Origin: Actinacidiphila glaucinigra | Lineage (GTDB): Bacteria; Actinomycetota; Actinomycetes; Streptomycetales; Streptomycetaceae | Direction: 5' to 3' | DNA: 64,000 nucleotides | Assembly: GCF_900188405.1 (NCBI RefSeq) | Contig: NZ_FZOF01000001.1 | Coordinates: 1-64,000 of the forward strand | Part shown: in pieces, positions 48,437 to 57,149 of the stretch | Position numbering within the stretch: the first letter of the stretch is position 1 | Layout: each line of letters begins with the position of its first letter | Made by a program: the position numbers and the translations under genes | Notes under the pieces: model-generated | The model's database searches: none | Told to the model about the DNA's origin: nothing | What the model saw: only the letters and a program-made list of their open reading frames with translations

Positions 48437-49594
48437 TTACGAGCGGAACGGGCCGCGCACCTCGTAGGTGATGCCGCCGGACGAACTGCCGCTCGTGCCG
48501 CGCTGGGAGGAGAAGTACAGCCGGGTGCCGTCGGGGGAGAAGGCGGGACCGGTGATCTCGGAGCCGGACTGGCCGCTGACGCGCAGGAACGGCGAGACGA
48601 CGTCGGCCGGGGTGATCAGGCAGATCTCCATGTTGCCGCCGTCCTCGGCGACGTAGAGGTCGCCCGAGGAGGAGCCGGTGATGTTGTCCACGCCCGTCAG
48701 AGGGGCGCTGCCGGAGACGAGGGAGTCGTCGTAGGCCAGCGCGTAGGTGCCGGCGGCCAGGTCGAGGCGCCAGACGCGGTTGTCGCCCTTGGTGGTGAAC
48801 CAGACGGTGTCGTCGGCGTAGTGGCAGCCCTCGCCGCCGTTGAACTTCTTCGCGCCGGAGACCTGGCTGCGGGTGGTGGTCGGGGAGCCGTCGGGGTCGG
48901 GCACGTTCGCCCAGGTGAAGGAGCCCGAGGCGGCGGTGCCGGCGACCAGCACCTGCAGGGTCCCGGCGGACAGGTCGCCCCAGGTGGCCGGGATGAACCG
49001 GTAGAAGCAGCCGTTGGTCTCGTCCTCGGTCAGGTAGACCACCTTGCGCACGGGGTCGGCGGCGGCCGCCTCGTGCTTGAACCGGCCCATGGCGGCGCGG
49101 CGGACGGCCGATTCCACGCCGCGGGGGTCGGTCTCGTAGACGTAGCCGAGGCTGACCTCCTCGCAGGACAGCCAGCTGTTCCAGGGCGTACTGCCGCCGG
49201 CGCAGTTCTGCCGGGTGCCGGAGAGGATCCGGTAGGCGCCCGTGACGTTGCCCGAGGAGTTGAACCGCACCGCGCTCGCGCCGCCGTTCGGGTTGACCTC
49301 CGAGTTGGAGACGTAGATCCAGCCGGTGCCGTCGGCGAAGCACGCGCCGCCGTCGGGCGCGCTGTGCCAGGTGTACGAGGTGCCCGCGACGGTCTGGCCG
49401 GAGCGGGCGATCACACGGCTGGTGAAACCACCGGGCAGGGCGATGCCGTTGGCGTCGGGCGCCAGCAGCGCGCCGTAGGGGCCGGTACCGGGCTGGGCGG
49501 GTGCGGCGTAGACCGCCCCGCGCATCAGGGTGCCGCCGAAGGCGGCCGCCGAGCTGCCGACCACCGCTCCGCGCAAGAAGGTTCGACGTTCCAC
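48437..49594 (-). CDS. Tat-exported PhoX-like (DUF839) phosphatase
   Basis: This 385-residue protein begins with a twin-arginine signal (ERRTFLRGAVVGSSAAAFGG), so it is exported folded. The mature part has DUF839/PhoX blocks: SNSEVNPNGGASAVRF, NCAGGSTPWNSWLSCEE, GRFKHEAAAADP and YLTEDETNGCFYRF. PhoX enzymes are calcium-iron phosphatases that release phosphate outside the cell. The GTG at 49594 has GGAG five bases upstream. Confidence 0.88.
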   Translation of the reverse strand: MERRTFLRGAVVGSSAAAFGGTLMRGAVYAAPAQPGTGPYGALLAPDANGIALPGGFTSRVIARSGQTVAGTSYTWHSAPDGGACFADGTGWIYVSNSEVNPNGGASAVRFNSSGNVTGAYRILSGTRQNCAGGSTPWNSWLSCEEVSLGYVYETDPRGVESAVRRAAMGRFKHEAAAADPVRKVVYLTEDETNGCFYRFIPATWGDLSAGTLQVLVAGTAASGSFTWANVPDPDGSPTTTRSQVSGAKKFNGGEGCHYADDTVWFTTKGDNRVWRLDLAAGTYALAYDDSLVSGSAPLTGVDNITGSSSGDLYVAEDGGNMEICLITPADVVSPFLRVSGQSGSEITGPAFSPDGTRLYFSSQRGTSGSSSGGITYEVRGPFRS

Positions 49595-49693
49595 GATCAC
49601 TCCAGGGACGACGGGTGGCCCACCCGGACCCAACGCCGCGGGCGGGTCGCGCACCGGAAGGCTAGGGCGCGCCCCCTGACGCGGGCACCAACG

Positions 49694-49704
49694 CAGCGTG
49701 AACC
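49694..49704 (-). promoter_or_regulatory. Possible PHO box half site upstream of the PhoX gene
   Basis: Read on the minus strand, GGTTCACGCTG fits the 11-bp direct-repeat unit bound by PhoP (GTTCACC core). The neighbouring 11 bases match only weakly, so this is tentative. Confidence 0.25.
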
Positions 49705-49760
49705 CTCCGCCACGGTCTGCCGGATTCACCGTCATGGCAGACGCCGCGGGGACGCTCGGT

Positions 49761-50687
49761 TCATCCCGCCGCGGGCAGCTCGTAGCGGACGCCCGTGAGC
49801 TGCTCGGAAGCCGCCCACAACAGCTCGCCCGACCGGTCGTCGCGCGCCCACGGGGCCCGCCAGGAAGGAACGGGGGAGCCGCGCCACCCCAGGAAGCGGG
49901 GGCCGGTGAAGGAGTCGGGGAGCACACCGGGCGCCGTGGCGGCGTACAGCAGCGGGAGCGCGCCGGCGTCCGCGGACTGGGCGATCACCCGGTTCCCGAG
50001 GTCGATCACCCGCTCGACGGTCCGGCGGTTCTCCATGCGCGCCGCGCGGGTCTGCAGTGCGGTGCTCGCGTAGCCGGGGTGCGCCGCCGCGGCGACGGTC
50101 CCGGAGCCCGCGGCCGCCAGCCGCCGGGACAACTCGTGGACGAAGAGCAGGTTGGCGCTCTTGGACCGGGCGTAGGCGATCCAACGGCGGTAGCGGCGCT
50201 CGCTGTTGAGGTCGCCCGGGTCGATGGTGGCGATCGCGTGCATGCCGCTGGAGACGGAGACGATCCGGGCGCCCGGCGTGGCCAGCAGGCGCGGCAGCAG
50301 CAGCCCGGTGAGGGCGAAGTGGCCGAGGTGGTTCACGCCCATCTGGGTCTCGAAGCCGTCGGCGGTGGTGCCGTAAGGCAGCGCCATCACACCGGCGTTG
50401 TTGACCAGCAGGTCGAGGGCGTCGCCGTCGTACCCGCTGGCGAAGGCGCGCACCGAGGACAGGTCCCCGAGGTCGAGATGGCGGTATCCGGCGCGGGCGT
50501 CGGGCACTTCGGCCTTCAGTCGGTCGACGGCCTCCTTGCCGCGTGCCTCGCTGCGGCAGGCGAGCAGCACCCTCGCGCCCCTGCGGGCGAGTTCGCGGGC
50601 GGTGCAGTAGCCGATGCCGCTGTTCGCTCCGGTGACGACGGCCGTGCGGCCGCTCTGGTCGGGGATGTCGTGCGCGGTCCACAGCAT
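49761..50687 (-). CDS. Short-chain dehydrogenase/reductase
   Basis: This 308-residue NAD(P)-dependent SDR has TGANSGIG at 19-26, NNAG at 96-99, the catalytic Ser in SVSSG and Y172-A-R-S-K176. It resembles retinol-dehydrogenase/protochlorophyllide-like SDRs of actinomycetes in its VNHLGHFALTGLLLPRL segment. The substrate is unknown. Confidence 0.92.
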   Translation of the reverse strand: MLWTAHDIPDQSGRTAVVTGANSGIGYCTARELARRGARVLLACRSEARGKEAVDRLKAEVPDARAGYRHLDLGDLSSVRAFASGYDGDALDLLVNNAGVMALPYGTTADGFETQMGVNHLGHFALTGLLLPRLLATPGARIVSVSSGMHAIATIDPGDLNSERRYRRWIAYARSKSANLLFVHELSRRLAAAGSGTVAAAAHPGYASTALQTRAARMENRRTVERVIDLGNRVIAQSADAGALPLLYAATAPGVLPDSFTGPRFLGWRGSPVPSWRAPWARDDRSGELLWAASEQLTGVRYELPAAG

Positions 50688-50747
50688 GCGGGCCAGCGTA
50701 GGGCCGCCGCGCCGCCCTTCACACGGGTGCGCGACGGCCCTTCGGCG

Positions 50748-50945
50748 TCAGGAGTGCGGGGGACGGTCCTCGCCGGTGCCGCCGGTGCCGAACTCGTCGC
50801 CCATCTTGTCCTGAGCGGTGTCGACCTGGCGCTGGTACTTCCCGCCGGTCTTGTCGTCCAGCATGTCGCCGCCCTTGTCGATGCCCTTCTGGGCCTGGCT
50901 CTCGTGGCCCTTCAGCTTGGCCTTGATCTTGTCGAACATGGACAT
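50748..50945 (-). CDS. Small MT0933-like antitoxin-family protein
   Basis: The protein has 65 residues, is highly charged and without hydrophobic core (MSMFDKIKAKLKGHESQAQKG, then DDKTGGKYQRQVDTAQDKMGDEFG). It matches the MT0933 antitoxin-like family, whose role is unproven. GAGGAGG six bases before the ATG at 50945 decides the start. No toxin gene is adjacent. Confidence 0.85.
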   Translation of the reverse strand: MSMFDKIKAKLKGHESQAQKGIDKGGDMLDDKTGGKYQRQVDTAQDKMGDEFGTGGTGEDRPPHS

Positions 50946-51485
50946 CGCTGTCCTCCTCGCCGTCAGTGGCACTTCTCTCAGCATCACCGCCCCGACGAAG
51001 ATCCGCATCCGGAGCCCGCGGCGTCACGAATCCGCAGGTCAGAGGGCCCGTAAGAGCTCGCGATCGCGGTGGCCGCCCCCGTGGCGGCCGCCCGCCGGAC
51101 GGTGTACGCGAATCCCGGGGCGCCCCGCGCGGCGCGGCCGCACACGCCCGCCGTGGCGCCGGGGCCGCCGGGCACGGGCACCACCGGCCGGTCCGGTGTC
51201 GTGCGGCGGTTGCCATCGGCCGGTTACTTCCGATGCGGCCGCAGTGGCTTGGTGCCGCCAGGGCGCGACCTGTCGGCGATCGGCATGGGGGAAGGGGGTG
51301 CGATGTGCCGTCCCGGGCGAGGGCGGACGGCCGGCGGGTCCGAGTCGGCCGGGGCGACGCAAGGCGGCGACTGCCTGGTGCCGCGAGCCGACCGTGGCAC
51401 GCCGGCCACGGTGGCCACCGGACGAAGTCCGCCGCGGCAGCAGCCACGACGCCGTGCGCCGGGGCGGTGCCGGATCGACGGCGGG
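50946..51485. other. 540 bp with no recognisable gene
   Basis: Frames are open by composition only and show no domain or consistent ribosome-binding site. The region probably holds promoters for the small antitoxin-like gene and possibly a decayed gene. Confidence 0.4.
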
Positions 51486-52133
51486 TCAGGGGGCGGGGGA
51501 GACCCGGCCGCCGATGTCGACGGTGCCGTCGGGGTGGGGGCGGGTCAGGATCTGCGAGGCCGCGCCCTGGCGGACGTCCAGCGGGCGTCCGAGTTCGGCG
51601 GTGAGCACCAGCGCGGCGGCACCGGTCGCCTCGTCCTCGACGATCCCGTCGCCGCGTCGCGGGAAGGCCCGCGCGCGGACGCGCCCGGCCGCCTCGTCGG
51701 CCCAGGCCCACGCGTAGAGCCAGCCCTCACCGGGCGGCGGCGCGGGGAGCGCGTCCACCTCCGCGGGTGAGCCGAACCGCTGGGTGCGACGTCCCGACGC
51801 CCACTCCGCGCGCCCGCGTACCCAGGTGAGGTCGCCCTCCGTCCAGGCCTTCACCTCGCCGGCCGGCGGTCGCAGCACCTCGGCGCCGAGCAGCCACGCC
51901 GTCCCCACCGTCGGATGGCCCGCGAAGGGCAGCCGCACGCTCGGCGTCCAGATGTCGACGACGCCGCGTTCGGTGTCGTCGACGAACACGGTCTCGCTGT
52001 AGCCGAGCTCCGCGGCCAGTCGCTGCCGCGCCTGTGCCCCGGGCACGGACGCGCCGTCCCGCACCACCCCGAGCAGGTTCCCGCCCCGCCCGTCGGGACC
52101 GACGAACACCCGCAGCACCTCGACTTCTGCCAT
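51486..52133 (-). CDS. PhzF-family isomerase/epimerase, short form
   Basis: This 215-residue protein has the PhzF catalytic Glu as E47 (SETVF), then GHPTVGTA at 72-79 and the second-half DEATGAAALVL. It is shorter than the usual 260-300 residues, mainly in the second half. The reaction is probably a proton shift on a small substrate; there is no phenazine cluster here. Confidence 0.85.
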   Translation of the reverse strand: MAEVEVLRVFVGPDGRGGNLLGVVRDGASVPGAQARQRLAAELGYSETVFVDDTERGVVDIWTPSVRLPFAGHPTVGTAWLLGAEVLRPPAGEVKAWTEGDLTWVRGRAEWASGRRTQRFGSPAEVDALPAPPPGEGWLYAWAWADEAAGRVRARAFPRRGDGIVEDEATGAAALVLTAELGRPLDVRQGAASQILTRPHPDGTVDIGGRVSPAP

Positions 52134-52161
52134 GGACCGATTCAAGCAGGCGCCGCGCCGG

Positions 52162-52494
52162 TCACCGCATCCGCACGGGGAAGGCCGGGACCGAGACCGC
52201 CTCGTCGTCGAGGCAGCGGCCGTTCTCGAGGTCGAAGCGCTGCTTGAGCAGCGGGGAGGCGACGAAGGCCCGGCCCTCGGCGGTGGAGCCGATCAGGCCG
52301 CGGGACAGGACGTAGGCGCCCGTGAAGGGGTCGCGGTTGTCGATGGCGTACGCGCGCCCGTGCCGGTCGGTGAACAGGGCCGCCTGCCGGCCGTCGGGGA
52401 GGAGGGCGGCGACGCCGCGGCCGGGGGTGAGGGCGTCGTGGTCGCAGACGGCGAACCAGTCGGCGGTGCCGGGGAGGAGGACTTCGACGTTCAT
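52162..52494 (-). CDS. nirD: Nitrite reductase (NADH) small subunit
   Basis: The protein has 110 residues and the Rieske-like fold of NirD (VCDHDALTPGRGVAALLPDGRQAALF and DPFTGAYVLSRGLIG) without the Cys/His cluster ligands, as is usual for NirD. It partners NirB in the cytoplasm for nitrite reduction to ammonium. Its start overlaps the nirB stop by four bases (ATGA). Confidence 0.93.
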   Translation of the reverse strand: MNVEVLLPGTADWFAVCDHDALTPGRGVAALLPDGRQAALFTDRHGRAYAIDNRDPFTGAYVLSRGLIGSTAEGRAFVASPLLKQRFDLENGRCLDDEAVSVPAFPVRMR

Positions 52495-55076
52495 GCGGTG
52501 GTGGTCCCTTCGAGGGTGCGGACGGCGAGCACGGGGCCGGCGAGCAGGCCGAGGTCGGGCTTGACCTGGTCCCGCTCGGGGACGAAGCGCACGGAGGGGT
52601 CGGGCACGCCGGGCGCGTTGACGAAGGAGACGAAGCGCCGCAGCCGCTCCGGGTCGTCCAGCGTCTCGGCCCACTCGTCGCGGTAGCCGGCGACATGGCC
52701 GGCCATCTGCCGCTCCAGCTCCTCGCAGATGCCGAGCGAGTCGTGGACGACGACGTCCCGTACGTGGCCGAGCCCGCCCTCGATCCGCTCCAGCCAGGCG
52801 GACGTGCGCTCCAGGCGGTCGGCGGTGCGGATGTAGAACATCAGGAAGCGGTCGATCAGCCGCACCAGTTCGGCGTCGCTCAGGTCCTGGGCGAGCAGGT
52901 CCGCGTGGCGCGGGGTGGCGCCGCCGTTGCCGCCGACGTAGAGGTTCCAGCCGCCCACGGTGGCGATGACGCCGAAGTCCTTGCTCCGCGCCTCCGCGCA
53001 CTCGCGCTGGCAGCCGGAGACGGCGGACTTGAGCTTGTGCGGGGAGCGCAGGCCCCGGTAGCGCAGCTCCAGGTCGATGGCCATGCGGACGCTGTCCTGC
53101 ACGCCGTAGCGGCACCAGGTCTGCCCGACGCAGGACTTCACGGTGCGCAGCGCCTTGCCGTACGCGTGCCCGGACTCGAAGCCGGCCTCCACCAGCCGGG
53201 CCCAGATCACCGGGAGCTGGTCGACCCGGGCGCCGAACAGGTCGATCCGCTGCCCCCCGGTGATCTTGGTGTAGAGGCCGAAGTCGCGGGCCACCTCGCC
53301 GATCACGATCAGCTTCTCCGGGGTGATCTCGCCGCCGGGGATGCGGGGCACGATCGAGTACGAGCCGTTGCGCTGCAGGTTGGCCAGGAAGTGGTCGTTG
53401 GTGTCCTGAAGCGCGGCCTGCTCGCCGTCCAGCACGTAGCCGGAGGCGCCGATCGACGGGGCGAGCGAGGCGATGATCGAGCCGACGGCCGGCTTGCAGA
53501 CCTCGCAGCCGTCGCCCCCGCGGGCGCCCTCGCGGCCGTGCCGGTCGAGCAGCTCGCGGAAACCGGTGATCCGCAGCGCCCGCACGATCTCGAAGAGCTC
53601 CTGGCGGGTGTGGGCGAAGCAGCCGCACAGCCCCTTGTCGACCTCGACGCCGGAGGCCTCCAGCTCGGCGGTGACCAGTTGGCCCAGCACCTTCACGCAA
53701 CTGCCGCAGCCGGTCCCGGCCCTGGTGCACTTCTTCACCTCGGGGACGGTCGCGCAGCCGTGCTCGGTGACCGCGCCGCGGATCGTGCCCTTGGTGACGT
53801 TGTGGCAGGAGCAGATCACCGCCTCGTCCGGCAGCGCGGACGGGCCCAGCGCCACGGGGGCGCCCGCGCCCGCCGGGAGCACCAGATGCTCCGCGGGGAC
53901 CGGCGGCACCGAGCCGGTGAGCGGGCGCAGCATGCCGTACTGCTCCGCGTCGCCGACGAGGATGCCGCCCAGCAGCACGCCGTCCCGTGAGACGACCAGC
54001 TTCTTGTAGACCCCGGAGCGGGAGTCGGAGTAGACCACGTCGAGGCAGCCCGCGGTCGCGCCGTGCGCGTCGCCGAAGGAGGCCACGTCCACGCCGAGCA
54101 GCTTCAGCTTGGTGGAGGTGTCGGCGCCGGTGAAGGAGCCCTCCTGGCCGGCGATGGCCTTCGCCGCGGTCTCCGCCATCTCGTAGCCCGGCGCCACCAG
54201 GCCGTACACCCGGCCGTCCGAGGCCAGGGCGCACTCGCCGATCGCGTAGACGTGCGGGTCCTCGGTGCGGCAGGCCGCGTCGACCACGATGCCGCCGCGC
54301 TCGCCGACCGGCAGTCCGCACTCACGGGCGAGCTGGTCGCGCGGCCGTACGCCCGCGGAGAAGACCACCAGGTCGGTCTCGAGGGACGAGCCGTCCGACA
54401 GCGCCATGGCCCGGACCGAGCCGTCGCCGGCCGTGAGGATCTCCTGCGTGCCCACTCCCGTGTGGACGGTCACGCCCATCTCCTCGACGGTGCGCCGCAG
54501 CGCCTCGCCGCCGCCCTCGTCGACCTGTACCGGCATCAGCCGGGGGGCGAACTCCACGACGTGCGTGTCCAGTCCGAGCCCCTTGAGGGCGCCGGCCGCC
54601 TCCAGCCCGAGGAGCCCGCCGCCGACGACCGCGCCGGTGCGGGAGGTCATCGCGTACTCCTCGATCGCCAGCAGGTCCTCGATGGTGCGGTAGACGAAGC
54701 AGCCGCCCGCGTCCCTGCCGGGGACCGGCGGTACGAAGGGGTACGAGCCGGTGGCGAGCACCAGGGTGTCGTAGCCGACGGTGAGGCCGGAGCGGGCGGT
54801 GACGGTCCTGGCCTCCCGGTCGACGGCCACCGCCGGGTCGCCCAGGTGCAGTTCGATGCCGTGCTCCGCCATGAAGCCGGCCTCCACCAGGGAGAGCGCC
54901 TCGGGGCCGGTGCCGGCGAAGTACGAGCTGAGGTGCACGCGGTCGTACGCCAGGCGGGGCTCCTCGCAGAGCACCACCACCCGCGCGCGGGAGGTCAGGC
55001 CCCGGTCGGCCAGCGCCTCCAGGAACCGCTGTCCGACCATCCCGTGGCCGACGAGCACAATGGTGGGCGTGGTCAT
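52491..55076 (-). CDS. nirB: Nitrite reductase (NADH) large subunit
   Basis: This 861-residue protein has FAD/NAD-binding domains (1-400, GHGMVGQRFLEAL start) and a BFD-like [2Fe-2S] domain at about 420-460 (CSCHNVTKGTIRGAV and TGCGSC). A siroheme/[4Fe-4S] domain follows, with CVGQTWC near 650 and CQREC near 685. It reduces nitrite to ammonium with NADH. It starts one base after the FAD reductase stop. The GlnR-like boxes at 56387 should control the operon. Confidence 0.96.
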   Translation of the reverse strand: MTTPTIVLVGHGMVGQRFLEALADRGLTSRARVVVLCEEPRLAYDRVHLSSYFAGTGPEALSLVEAGFMAEHGIELHLGDPAVAVDREARTVTARSGLTVGYDTLVLATGSYPFVPPVPGRDAGGCFVYRTIEDLLAIEEYAMTSRTGAVVGGGLLGLEAAGALKGLGLDTHVVEFAPRLMPVQVDEGGGEALRRTVEEMGVTVHTGVGTQEILTAGDGSVRAMALSDGSSLETDLVVFSAGVRPRDQLARECGLPVGERGGIVVDAACRTEDPHVYAIGECALASDGRVYGLVAPGYEMAETAAKAIAGQEGSFTGADTSTKLKLLGVDVASFGDAHGATAGCLDVVYSDSRSGVYKKLVVSRDGVLLGGILVGDAEQYGMLRPLTGSVPPVPAEHLVLPAGAGAPVALGPSALPDEAVICSCHNVTKGTIRGAVTEHGCATVPEVKKCTRAGTGCGSCVKVLGQLVTAELEASGVEVDKGLCGCFAHTRQELFEIVRALRITGFRELLDRHGREGARGGDGCEVCKPAVGSIIASLAPSIGASGYVLDGEQAALQDTNDHFLANLQRNGSYSIVPRIPGGEITPEKLIVIGEVARDFGLYTKITGGQRIDLFGARVDQLPVIWARLVEAGFESGHAYGKALRTVKSCVGQTWCRYGVQDSVRMAIDLELRYRGLRSPHKLKSAVSGCQRECAEARSKDFGVIATVGGWNLYVGGNGGATPRHADLLAQDLSDAELVRLIDRFLMFYIRTADRLERTSAWLERIEGGLGHVRDVVVHDSLGICEELERQMAGHVAGYRDEWAETLDDPERLRRFVSFVNAPGVPDPSVRFVPERDQVKPDLGLLAGPVLAVRTLEGTTTA

Positions 55077-55077
55077 G

Positions 55078-56364
55078 TCAGGACCCTCCGTTGTCGGTGA
55101 GCAGGTGGAGCGGGGGAGAGGGCAGTGGCTCGTCGCCCTCCCAGGTGCGGGCGAGGGTGCCCACGGTGCCGAGGTCGCCGAGGAGGATGCCGCCGACGAG
55201 GCGGTCACCGCGCAGCACGACCTTCCGGTACGCGCCGCGCGTGGCGTCGGCGAGCCGGAGCACGTCGTCGCCCGGGGCGGGGGTGGTCTCGCCGAAGGAG
55301 GCGATGTCCAGGGCCGCCGGGCCGTTGAGGGTGAGCCGGGTCAGTGAACGGGTGCCGCCGTACCGCGGCGCCGGGCCGGCCGTCAGGACGTCCGCCAGCG
55401 CGTCCGCCTGCTCGGTGGCCGGGCCCGCGAGACCGTAGACGACACCGGCGTGCTGGGCGCAGTCGCCGATGGCGTGGACCGACGGGTCCGAGGTGCGCAG
55501 CGCGTCGTCCACCACCACCCCCTTGGCGACCGCCAGCCCCGCCGCCTGGGCGAGCCCGACGCGCGGCCGGACGCCGCAGGCCAGCACGACCAGGTCGGTG
55601 TCCAGGCGGTAGCCGTCGGCGAGTTCGACCGCGGTGACGACGGGACGTGCCGTGCGGCCCTCGCCGCCCGCCCCGCGGGACAGGGCCGGCCGCAGCTGCC
55701 GCGAGGGCTCCGCGCCGCCGTCCGCGTCGCGGGTCAGCAGACCGCGCACCCGGCACTGGGTGTGCACCTCGACCCCCAGCCCCTCCAGGTGCGCGCGCAG
55801 CAACTCGGCCGATGAATCGTCGAGATGGCGTTCCATCAGGTGCTCGCCCTGGGTGGCGACCACCACCTGCGCCCCGCGCGCCGCCAGCGCCCGCGCCGCC
55901 GACACCCCGAGCAGCCCGCCGCCGACGACCACCGCGCGGGCCCCGGGGCGCACCGCCGCCGAGAGCGCCAGGCAGTCGTCCATCGTCCGGAAGGCGTGCA
56001 CCCCCTCGGGGAAGGAGCCGCCGTCCTCCGCGAACAGCCCGCGCAGCGGCGGAAGCACCGGATTGGAGCCGGTCGCCAGCACCAGCCGGTCGTACCGCAG
56101 CACGCCGCCGTCGTCACAGACCACGGCCCGCTCGCCGCGGTCGATCCGCACCACCCGGACACCCCTGCGCACCACCGCGCCGGGCACTCCCGGCAGGGCG
56201 ACCGCCTCCGGCGCATACCGGCCCGCCAGCACCTCCGCGAGCAGCACCCGGTTGTACGGGGCGTGCCGCTCCTCGCCGACCACCGTGACGTCCGCCCCGG
56301 AGGGCGCCAGACGCTGCGCGAGGCGCGCCCCCGCCATTCCGCCGCCGACCACCACCATCCTCAT
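55078..56364 (-). CDS. FAD/NAD(P)-dependent oxidoreductase of the nitrate system
   Basis: This 428-residue flavoprotein has an N-terminal FAD motif (VVVGGGMAGARLA), an NAD motif (VVVGGGLLGVSAARAL, about 145-160) and a late HAIGDCAQH. It resembles the NirB flavin half but lacks [2Fe-2S] and siroheme parts. It is probably the electron donor module for NasA, like NasC. It is the first gene of the nir operon and lies directly behind the GlnR-like boxes. A Pro/Arg/Gly-rich insertion (about 210-240) is unusual. Confidence 0.88.
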   Translation of the reverse strand: MRMVVVGGGMAGARLAQRLAPSGADVTVVGEERHAPYNRVLLAEVLAGRYAPEAVALPGVPGAVVRRGVRVVRIDRGERAVVCDDGGVLRYDRLVLATGSNPVLPPLRGLFAEDGGSFPEGVHAFRTMDDCLALSAAVRPGARAVVVGGGLLGVSAARALAARGAQVVVATQGEHLMERHLDDSSAELLRAHLEGLGVEVHTQCRVRGLLTRDADGGAEPSRQLRPALSRGAGGEGRTARPVVTAVELADGYRLDTDLVVLACGVRPRVGLAQAAGLAVAKGVVVDDALRTSDPSVHAIGDCAQHAGVVYGLAGPATEQADALADVLTAGPAPRYGGTRSLTRLTLNGPAALDIASFGETTPAPGDDVLRLADATRGAYRKVVLRGDRLVGGILLGDLGTVGTLARTWEGDEPLPSPPLHLLTDNGGS

Positions 56365-56386
56365 GGCACGAGCCTGCGGTGCCGCT

Positions 56387-56424
56387 GTTACCCGGCCGGA
56401 TCCCCGCCGTTTCCCCCGGGGAAC
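56387..56424. promoter_or_regulatory. Tandem GlnR-like boxes of the nir operon
   Basis: GTTAC-N6-GGATC-N6-GTTTC-N6-GGAAC gives four five-base half sites at exact 11-base steps, 23 bp upstream of the first gene. The pattern fits the a-site/b-site (gTnAc-N6-GaAAc) layout of GlnR, the nitrogen regulator. Confidence 0.75.
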
Positions 56425-56475
56425 AGTGCCCTCAGCGCCGGACCGGCCCCGCTGTGAGCCCGGAGCGGCCGCCGG

Positions 56476-56880
56476 TCACGGCCGGTCGACCCTGATCATG
56501 GGGATGCCGGGCCGGACCTTGGCCACCGACGCGAAGTCCTGATCGGCGTGGATCAGGGTCAGACCGTGGGCCTCGGCGGTCAGCGCGATGAGGATGTCGA
56601 TGGGCGACGGTCCCCTGTGGTGCCCGATGGCGATCAGATCACGCTGCACGGCGTGGATCCGGCGCCAGGGATCGTCGAGAGCCGGGCACCAGCCGAAGGT
56701 CCGGCGCAGTACGGAGAGAAAGGGCTCGTACTCCCGATCGGTGCGCACACCGGTCATCAACTCGGCTTCGACCGGCGGGCACATGGCGACCAGACCCCGG
56801 GCCACATGCGTGGGCCACGGCTCGGGGATCTGCCGCCGCAACAGGCGCCACACCGCGGAGGTGTCGGCGAGGTAGCTCAT
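56476..56880 (-). CDS. vapC: PIN-domain toxin (VapC family), module 2
   Basis: This 134-residue PIN ribonuclease has D6 (YLADTS), E38/E40, D95 (PIDILIALTAEAHG) and D113/D115 (HADQDF). Its ATG overlaps the antitoxin stop by four bases. Its sequence is clearly different from the toxin of module 1 at 14765. Confidence 0.9.
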   Translation of the reverse strand: MSYLADTSAVWRLLRRQIPEPWPTHVARGLVAMCPPVEAELMTGVRTDREYEPFLSVLRRTFGWCPALDDPWRRIHAVQRDLIAIGHHRGPSPIDILIALTAEAHGLTLIHADQDFASVAKVRPGIPMIRVDRP

Positions 56881-57095
56881 CGGCCGCCGCGCTCCTGCTC
56901 CGCCAGGTGGTCGAAGTCCAGGACGTCCTCGGCGTGCTCCTGGAGCCATGCGAGACCGCGGGCTCGGTCGTCGGCGCTCGTCCCGGCCGCTATCGACAGG
57001 GCCAGGTTGATCGTCTCGCGCTTCGTCTTGGTGCCGAGCTGCCGCTGGGCGAGGGCGAGCATCGCGTCGTCCAGATCGATGACCGTGCGTGCCAT
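56877..57095 (-). CDS. vapB: VapB-type antitoxin, module 2
   Basis: This 72-residue protein starts MARTVIDLDDAMLALAQRQLG, the short strand and helix of VapB-like ribbon-helix-helix antitoxins, followed by TKTKRETINLAL. An acidic tail (HAEDVLDFDHLAEQE) should bind the toxin. TGATATCA boxes lie upstream. Confidence 0.9.
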   Translation of the reverse strand: MARTVIDLDDAMLALAQRQLGTKTKRETINLALSIAAGTSADDRARGLAWLQEHAEDVLDFDHLAEQERGGR

Positions 57096-57108
57096 GGCGG
57101 CCTCCCTG

Positions 57109-57149
57109 TTGATATCAGGTGGGATGCCAGTATATCAACAGTGATATCA
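57109..57149. promoter_or_regulatory. Repeated TGATATCA boxes upstream of VapBC module 2
   Basis: Perfect 8-bp palindromes TGATATCA at 57110-57117 and 57142-57149 are 32 bp apart, about three helix turns, with TATATCAA between them. The second box contains the nasA stop codon. Confidence 0.65.
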
